Shown here in pieces: positions 59,815 through 64,000 of a DNA stretch of 64,000 nt. Source of the DNA: Candidatus Nitrososphaera evergladensis SR1. Its GTDB lineage: Archaea > Thermoproteota > Nitrososphaeria > Nitrososphaerales > Nitrososphaeraceae. Under the pieces are notes generated by a model. It ran no database searches. It was given only the letters and a program-made list of their open reading frames with translations, and was not told the DNA's origin. A program made the translations under genes and the position numbers. Every line of letters starts with the position of its first letter. Position 1 is the stretch's first letter. Location of the stretch: positions 806,001 to 870,000 of the forward strand of contig NZ_CP007174.1 of the NCBI RefSeq assembly GCF_000730285.1. Reading direction: 5' to 3'.

Positions 59815-59865
59815 TCGACCTTTAGATATTCGCCGGCCGATACATACTATGCAGAGAGAAAGAAC

Positions 59866-60228
59866 GTGTCGCGGCTGTTGTCTACGTCAGCAACAATGGT
59901 CCCGCAAGTAACGGCGGCAGTATCCTACCGGGACAGGATCTACATAGTCAAGGACATCCTGCTAAAATTGGTAGAATATGGCGAGCTGAACCAGACTGCG
60001 CTTGTCAGCTTTTGCGGCCTGAACCTGAAAAAGCACAAGCCGATACTTGAAGACCTTGAGCTCAAGGGCCTTGTGCGCAGGTCGGAAAAAACTTCTGGAA
60101 AAAGGACCATAACGCTCTACTCTACGACTGCGTGGGGCATGGAATTTTGCAGGACTATACTAGAGCCGTACGAAAAGATGTTCCCAAGAAGCAGGACTTT
60201 GCATCCGCCTGCCGTCACGTCAGAGTAG
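59866..60228 (+). CDS. Winged-helix DNA-binding protein
   Basis: 120 residues from a GTG. Helix-turn-helix region: YIVKDILLKLVEYGELNQTA, LVSFCGLNLKKHKPILEDLE, then the wing LKGLVRRSEKTSGKRTITLY and a C-terminal helix WGMEFCRTILEPYEKMF, typical of small thaumarchaeal wHTH regulators. It is next to CTTAACATTGTT motifs and may be the protein that binds them; unproven. Converges with the zinc-ribbon gene at 60215. Confidence 0.85.
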   Translation: MSRLLSTSATMVPQVTAAVSYRDRIYIVKDILLKLVEYGELNQTALVSFCGLNLKKHKPILEDLELKGLVRRSEKTSGKRTITLYSTTAWGMEFCRTILEPYEKMFPRSRTLHPPAVTSE

Positions 60229-60559
60229 TAGTGGTAGTCGTTGTAAAGTCAAGCTCGACGCCTCTGTCGCCGGCCTTCTTCTTCACCCTGTACGTTTCAT
60301 TTGACAAAATGGGGAGTGCCTCAACCATGCCTTCTGCGCCGCAGCCGGGGCACCTGTCAATGCGAGTGGCAGGTCCAAGTCCTGAAGCGCACCAGAGGCA
60401 TGAGTTGCAGACAAGGAAATTGGCTCGCGCAAAGGGCTTTTCACGAGCAGCCGTCGACGATCTGCTGACAAAAGCCGGCGGTCTTTCTTCAGCAGCAGTC
60501 GTGGTGACTACCATATTGTTATCATCACAGCCTGACGCGCACGTCGAGTTAATTAACAT
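60215..60559 (-). CDS. Zinc-ribbon protein with Thr-rich end
   Basis: 114 residues from the ATG at 60559 (a TTG precedes it). The central part has FLVCNSCLWCASGL and RCPGCGAEGM, giving four Cys for one zinc ribbon. The N-terminus is variable and the C-terminus reads ETYRVKKKAGDRGVELDF then a run of Thr. Family not recognised. The motif TTAACAATGTTAAG lies directly upstream at 60563-60576. Confidence 0.7.
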   Translation of the reverse strand: MLINSTCASGCDDNNMVVTTTAAEERPPAFVSRSSTAAREKPFARANFLVCNSCLWCASGLGPATRIDRCPGCGAEGMVEALPILSNETYRVKKKAGDRGVELDFTTTTTTTLT

Positions 60560-60571
60560 CAATTAACAATG

Positions 60572-60784
60572 TTAAGGCGCCGCGCCTGCAGCCGCGCGGA
60601 TTCTCTGCTTGTACTTCTGGCCGCGGGGCTTTGTGCGCAGCCTGTATCCGCAGCACGGGCAGACGTTTCCGTCGCACATTATGAACAGGTCGCATATCTG
60701 GCACCGCTTCTGGCCGCTGGCGTACCTTCCAAGCCCCCTGGTCTTGGTGGCCCTGTAATCTTCGCATATCCCTCTGCACGACAT
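60572..60784 (-). CDS. Small zinc-ribbon protein, second of two paralogs
   Basis: 70 residues from the ATG at 60784: MSCRGICEDYRATKTRGLGR, then YASGQKRCQICDLFIMCDG and VCPCCGYRLRTKPRGQKYKQ, and an Ala/Arg tail. The Cys pattern and basic end are shared with 17603-17851. The upstream frame extension to 60853 is antisense to the HtrA start region and is not used. Confidence 0.8.
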   Translation of the reverse strand: MSCRGICEDYRATKTRGLGRYASGQKRCQICDLFIMCDGNVCPCCGYRLRTKPRGQKYKQRIRAAAGAAP

Positions 60785-60875
60785 CAGGCTGCTGTGGGCA
60801 GCAAGGAGGATAATCCATTGCGTAACAATGTTCAGCAAGACATTATTTGCCACTTCCTACATATCTTGCTTATAT

Positions 60876-62132
60876 ATGGCCGAGTCGTCGAGAACTCCTT
60901 CTACCACCGTTACCATGCTTGCCATACTGTTCGCAGGGATAATAATTGGCGGCGTGCTTGGCGCCGGGATACTGACGTACGCTCCTCAATCACTGTCGTT
61001 CTGGAGCAAGCCGCAGCAGGCGCCAAGCGCGGTTGCGCAGCAGCAACAGGCAAAGACAACAATGACTGCCGCTACTACTACCACCACCACTACCGTGCCA
61101 GCTACCCCCACAACCGCTGACCATGACCTTGTCTCGCTGTTCAAGCAGGTGGAAGGCTCTGTCGTGCAGATAACAAGCACCGTCTCCACCGTGAACAACA
61201 ACATCATAATAAACGGCGATCCGCTGAAAAGCGAGTCAAAACGGCTTGGCTCCGGCTTTGTCTATGACGCGCAGGGGCTCATCGTCACCAACAACCACGT
61301 AGTTGACGGCACAGACACTGTCGACGTGACGTTTACCGACGGCAACACCTATTCTGCAAAGGTGCTTGGAAAGGACGCGTACAGCGACCTTGCAGTGATC
61401 AAGATAACCGACGACTTTACTGAAAAGCTAGTGCCGCTAAAGCTAGGCAACTCGACTGACCTGCAGGTGGGCGACCAGGTGGTCGCAATAGGAAACCCGT
61501 TTGGGCTCAGCAACACCATGACCACAGGAATCGTGAGCCAGCTTGGCCGGCTCATACCAAACGAGGATAGCACTTTTTCGATACCCGACGTCATCCAGAC
61601 AGACGCCGCAATAAACCCGGGCAACTCTGGCGGACCGCTCCTTGACATGGAAGGCGAGGTCATCGGCGTCAACTCGGCCATCCAGTCAAACACGGGGAGC
61701 TTTTCCGGCATCGGCTTTGCAATCTCGTCAAGCGCGGTGCAGCACATAGTGCCTGCGCTCATAAAGGACGGCAAGTACGACCACCCGTGGCTTGGCATAG
61801 CCGGCACAAGCCTGACTCCAGACCTTGTGGGAAAGCTTGGCCTGCCCAAGAACTCTAAAGGCGTGCTCATAACAGATGTCACGGCGGGCGGGCCGGCGCA
61901 AAAGGCCGGCATAATGGGCACGGTGTTTGACAGGTTCACAGGCGACATCCGGAGGGCCGGCGACATTGTGACTGCGATTGATGGCCATGAGGTAAAGCGC
62001 ATAGAGGACGTAATTACGTACCTTGAGCAGCATGCGCGGCCCGGCGACGCAGTTACGCTTGACCTGAACAGGGCAGGGCAGGTCGTGCAGGCGCACGCTA
62101 CGCTTGAAGCAAGGGCGGGCCCCAGCCAATAA
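60876..62132 (+). CDS. HtrA/DegP-type membrane-anchored serine protease with PDZ domain
   Basis: Quality-control protease outside the cell membrane. 418 residues from the ATG at 60876. A membrane anchor (TMLAILFAGIIIGGVLGAGI) and a Gln/Thr-rich linker precede the trypsin-like domain with catalytic His (IVTNNHVVDGTD), Asp (KDAYSDLAVIKI) and Ser (AINPGNSGGPLLDMEG). One PDZ domain follows, from GKLGLPKNSKGVLITDVTAG to the end. The start at 60828 is less likely because a TATA-like CTTATATATGG is at 60868-60878. Confidence 0.95.
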   Translation: MAESSRTPSTTVTMLAILFAGIIIGGVLGAGILTYAPQSLSFWSKPQQAPSAVAQQQQAKTTMTAATTTTTTTVPATPTTADHDLVSLFKQVEGSVVQITSTVSTVNNNIIINGDPLKSESKRLGSGFVYDAQGLIVTNNHVVDGTDTVDVTFTDGNTYSAKVLGKDAYSDLAVIKITDDFTEKLVPLKLGNSTDLQVGDQVVAIGNPFGLSNTMTTGIVSQLGRLIPNEDSTFSIPDVIQTDAAINPGNSGGPLLDMEGEVIGVNSAIQSNTGSFSGIGFAISSSAVQHIVPALIKDGKYDHPWLGIAGTSLTPDLVGKLGLPKNSKGVLITDVTAGGPAQKAGIMGTVFDRFTGDIRRAGDIVTAIDGHEVKRIEDVITYLEQHARPGDAVTLDLNRAGQVVQAHATLEARAGPSQ

Positions 62133-62190
62133 TGACAGGCGACAACACAATATATACCGCCTAGTGCTAAAGCGCCACAGCAACAGCGAC

Positions 62191-62844
62191 ATGCTTGGGG
62201 ACCGCAACCTGCGCGGAATGATAGAAAAGGCGCTTGATCGCCTCAACGATGATCTGAACATCAAGATCGACAGGAAAAACCCTGACAGGATACACGCGCT
62301 TGAGGCGGCTCTTTGCACGCGGTTATCCTACTATGAGCGCAAGGACCCCATTCCCGACGACAACGCGTCCAAAGTCTCTATTCTGTTAAGCCACGGCATC
62401 AGAAACGCGCTGAGCAACATCCAGGGCGAATACAAAGTCGACAGCCTGACCCTTGACGTGAACGCCGACATGATGATAGGCGACGAGTTTGTCGTGCGGT
62501 TTGAGATAGTGCCCGAGCTTCCCCCCATGCCGCATCCCCGGCACCTCCTGTACCTGAACACGTGCCTGTTCGCGCTTGGCAAGGACGAAGGAATTCTCAT
62601 CTATATGACTGCAGACGGCAAGACGGCAGAATATTCGGTCACAAAGAACAACCGCATGTTCGAGGAGATCGTGCGCAGGGCGCGCGTGCTAAGCACGCTC
62701 TTGAAGGACAACAAGGTCCCGATAGTCGAGCCGTCTGATCTGTGCCTAAAGTGCAAATACTACTCCCGCTGCTATTCGCGTGAAAAAGCCCGGGAATCCA
62801 CAGACATGCTGCAGGAAATATTTGGCAAGCTGTCGCCAAAGTAA
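62191..62844 (+). CDS. Cas4-like (RecB-family) protein, orphan
   Basis: 217 residues from the ATG at 62191; the frame upstream to 62104 overlaps HtrA. The middle has LDVNADMMIGDEFVVRFEIV and PPMPHPRHLLYLNTCLFALG, followed by DEGILIYMTADGKTAEYSV and, at the C-terminus, a Cys pair pattern CLKCKYYSRC. This resembles Cas4/RecB-type PD-(D/E)XK proteins with a Cys cluster. The usual E-x-K is replaced by Glu-Ile-Val, so catalysis is doubtful. No other cas gene or CRISPR array is nearby, so a repair-related role is more plausible. Confidence 0.65.
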   Translation: MLGDRNLRGMIEKALDRLNDDLNIKIDRKNPDRIHALEAALCTRLSYYERKDPIPDDNASKVSILLSHGIRNALSNIQGEYKVDSLTLDVNADMMIGDEFVVRFEIVPELPPMPHPRHLLYLNTCLFALGKDEGILIYMTADGKTAEYSVTKNNRMFEEIVRRARVLSTLLKDNKVPIVEPSDLCLKCKYYSRCYSREKARESTDMLQEIFGKLSPK

Positions 62845-62901
62845 AAAAGAGTGTGTGTGCATGCGTGCACAGGTGGGGAGAGAGAAAAAGAGAAAGTTAT
62901 G

Positions 62902-63066
62902 TCATTCTCCGTGACTGCTGCTACTACTACTACCGCCATGGGCACTGACTGCCGATGACGACGAATACCCCTGACTGTATCTTCTCGCCCTTGCCGCAAA
63001 GACTATGCCGACCAGGAATGCGAACACTCCCGTCACTACGCCGAAAATGAACACTTCTTCAGCCAT
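62902..63066 (-). CDS. 54-residue single-helix membrane protein, paralog of the amoA-neighbour gene
   Basis: From the ATG at 63066: MAEEVFIFGVVTGVFAFLVG, then IVFAARARRYSQ and a Ser/Gly/His tail. It aligns gaplessly with the 43-residue protein at 14134-14265 over the first 29 residues, sharing F.FLVG..FA.RA.R. The tail differs in length and composition. The frame start at 63135 adds no plausible sequence. Confidence 0.7.
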   Translation of the reverse strand: MAEEVFIFGVVTGVFAFLVGIVFAARARRYSQGYSSSSAVSAHGGSSSSSSHGE

Positions 63067-63141
63067 GTCGTATGCGTTTTGTCCAAAGTTTTTATCCTTA
63101 TCGGTACTGCTTTCCGCACTGCAAGATAATATCATAAAAAT

Positions 63142-63738
63142 TTACGGGAATGTCAGGCTGAAATCCCTGTCTTCTGCGGTGGTCTGCAGGTTTGCAGCCG
63201 TGAGCCTGTACGAGTAGGTGCCGTCAACTGTAAAGGTGGTGTTGCCGGCGACCATCTTGTCCCACGCGCCTGCAATAGCACTGTTGCGCTCGACTGTCTG
63301 GGTGTCCTTTGCAGTAAGGGTCGACCCTGACACTATGGGAAAGAGGTTGCTCTGCGAGTCAAGAAAGCCCTGCGCGCTCTGCCCCACGTCGCCAATGGTC
63401 ATTCGCAGGCCGTCTACGTTGACGTTGTAGTGTATCGTCTCTAGTATCATGGTGGTGTTGTTGGGATTCTTTACCGTGAACGTGACTTGCACGTTGGCAT
63501 GACTATCGCCGGCCTTTTTCACCGCAATGTCCTTTACGTTGATAACTGGGGGCATGATATTTGGAGCGTTACTGCTGCTTCCACTTGCGCCGCCCGTCGA
63601 GTTGGCACCCTGATTATTATTATTGCTATTGCTTATGCCGGGCAGCTGGCTGTTGTTGTTTGCGCCCAGCACAAAGAATACTATTACAGCCGCGACGGCA
63701 ATGCCTCCGCCGGCAGCATAGATTGCCTTTGTGTTCAA
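63142..63738 (-). CDS. Membrane-anchored protein with LEA14/WHy-like domain
   Basis: 198 residues: an N-terminal anchor (IYAAGGGIAVAAVIVFFVLG), an Asn/Ser/Gly-rich linker, then a beta-sandwich with INVKDIAVKKAGDSHANVQV, TFTVKNPNNTTMILETIHYN and VDGLRMTIGDVGQSAQG. The VxNPN segment is a hallmark of the LEA_2/WHy fold. Function unknown; a surface role is likely. Lies 75 bases upstream of the 54-residue gene on the same strand. Confidence 0.75.
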   Translation of the reverse strand: MNTKAIYAAGGGIAVAAVIVFFVLGANNNSQLPGISNSNNNNQGANSTGGASGSSSNAPNIMPPVINVKDIAVKKAGDSHANVQVTFTVKNPNNTTMILETIHYNVNVDGLRMTIGDVGQSAQGFLDSQSNLFPIVSGSTLTAKDTQTVERNSAIAGAWDKMVAGNTTFTVDGTYSYRLTAANLQTTAEDRDFSLTFP

Positions 63739-63813
63739 AACAGAATTAGCTGCCGCCTGCCCGTGTTTAAATCTGTCGCTTGTCCTCCTTTTTTACACAC
63801 AAAAGTGTGTGTA

Positions 63814-64000
63814 ATGATAATGCTTATACTTGTGAAAAGGCGCACCGGCTATGTATTGCAGTACCACAAGGCGGCCCACCTCGGCAAGCAGCGTGCGCAA
63901 AAGGCGCAGATGAAGCTGTTCGACTACACCGGCTTTGCGATGCTTACGTACACGATAAAGCAGTCCGGCGAGGGTTCTTTTGAGCCCGTGGGCGAGGAAG
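63814..64000 (+). CDS. Partial gene cut by the window end, unknown product
   Basis: From the ATG at 63814 (others at 63820, GTG 63832). The visible part runs MIMLILVKRRTGYVLQYHKA then AHLGKQRAQKAQMKLFDYTG and ends open. Basic, without a recognised motif. The TATA-like element is not obvious; the divergent gene at 63738 lies 75 bases away. Confidence 0.55.
   Translation, partial: MIMLILVKRRTGYVLQYHKAAHLGKQRAQKAQMKLFDYTGFAMLTYTIKQSGEGSFEPVGEE

Noticed and set aside
62191-62844. CRISPR-Cas locus suggested by the Cas4-like protein
   Set aside because: No repeat-spacer array and no cas1, cas2 or effector gene are seen anywhere in the window.

Overview
The window is a piece of the chromosome of an ammonia-oxidizing archaeon (Thaumarchaeota/Nitrososphaerota), most likely of the Nitrososphaera (soil group I.1b) lineage. 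The main evidence is archaeal amoA and amoX at 14.4-15.5 kb. Supporting evidence comes from archaeal information-processing genes (TFS, Rpo11, archaeal GlyRS, TruD), F420 metabolism, cupredoxin-rich respiration, many short zinc-ribbon proteins and a PEFG-type surface protein. Many genes have a TATA-like TTTAAATA element about 25-35 bases before the start codon, as expected for leaderless archaeal transcripts.

Layout: 0-3.4 kb, potassium-pumping ATPase kdpB (cut by the window edge) and kdpA, the latter broken by an apparent one-base frameshift. 4.0-8.4 kb, TFS and Rpo11, a MarR regulator with a DHA2 exporter, and a radical SAM enzyme. 8.46-12.89 kb, tRNA-Pro(UGG) carrying a 4,348-bp integrated element bounded by 44-bp direct repeats. 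All element genes lie on the minus strand. Its SSV-type integrase is split by integration, and the two pieces rejoin in one reading frame if the element is circularised. The element also encodes a PD-(D/E)XK nuclease-like protein, a winged-helix protein and two small unknowns, and carries repeat-rich DNA that could be an origin.

13.2-18.8 kb, the ammonia monooxygenase locus (PEFG-type surface protein, amoX, amoA and a previously unlisted 43-residue membrane protein) and small conserved genes. 18.8-25.4 kb, nucleotide-sugar dehydrogenase, MtnA-type isomerase, a SufT-PqqD fusion, a methyltransferase, a bactofilin-like protein and an MFS exporter. 25.8-34.1 kb, two SRPBCC proteins (one divergent from an ArsR regulator), an arginase-family enzyme, GlyRS, an aminotransferase, a PspA-associated-domain protein, F420:NADP oxidoreductase and a phosphatase. 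34.1-39.1 kb, a terminal oxidase cluster: CoxII in two reading frames separated by one stop codon, CoxI, a double cupredoxin, a half-size heme A synthase and a membrane protein. 39.1-50.5 kb, an iron-type alcohol dehydrogenase, a third SRPBCC protein, an intron-containing tRNA-Lys(CUU), and several surface or membrane proteins with a TetR regulator and its operator.

50.5-64 kb, a PQQ-type sugar dehydrogenase-like protein, the tetrapyrrole operon hemL-hemC-cobA-hemD, an EVE protein, TruD, a group of winged-helix and zinc-ribbon proteins with a shared sequence motif, an HtrA protease, a Cas4-like protein and small membrane proteins. Heme synthesis, heme A synthase and the oxidase fit together as the end of the ammonia-driven electron transport chain. 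No rRNA, CRISPR array or insertion sequence was seen. Start codons were chosen by eye and several are uncertain, as stated per entry.
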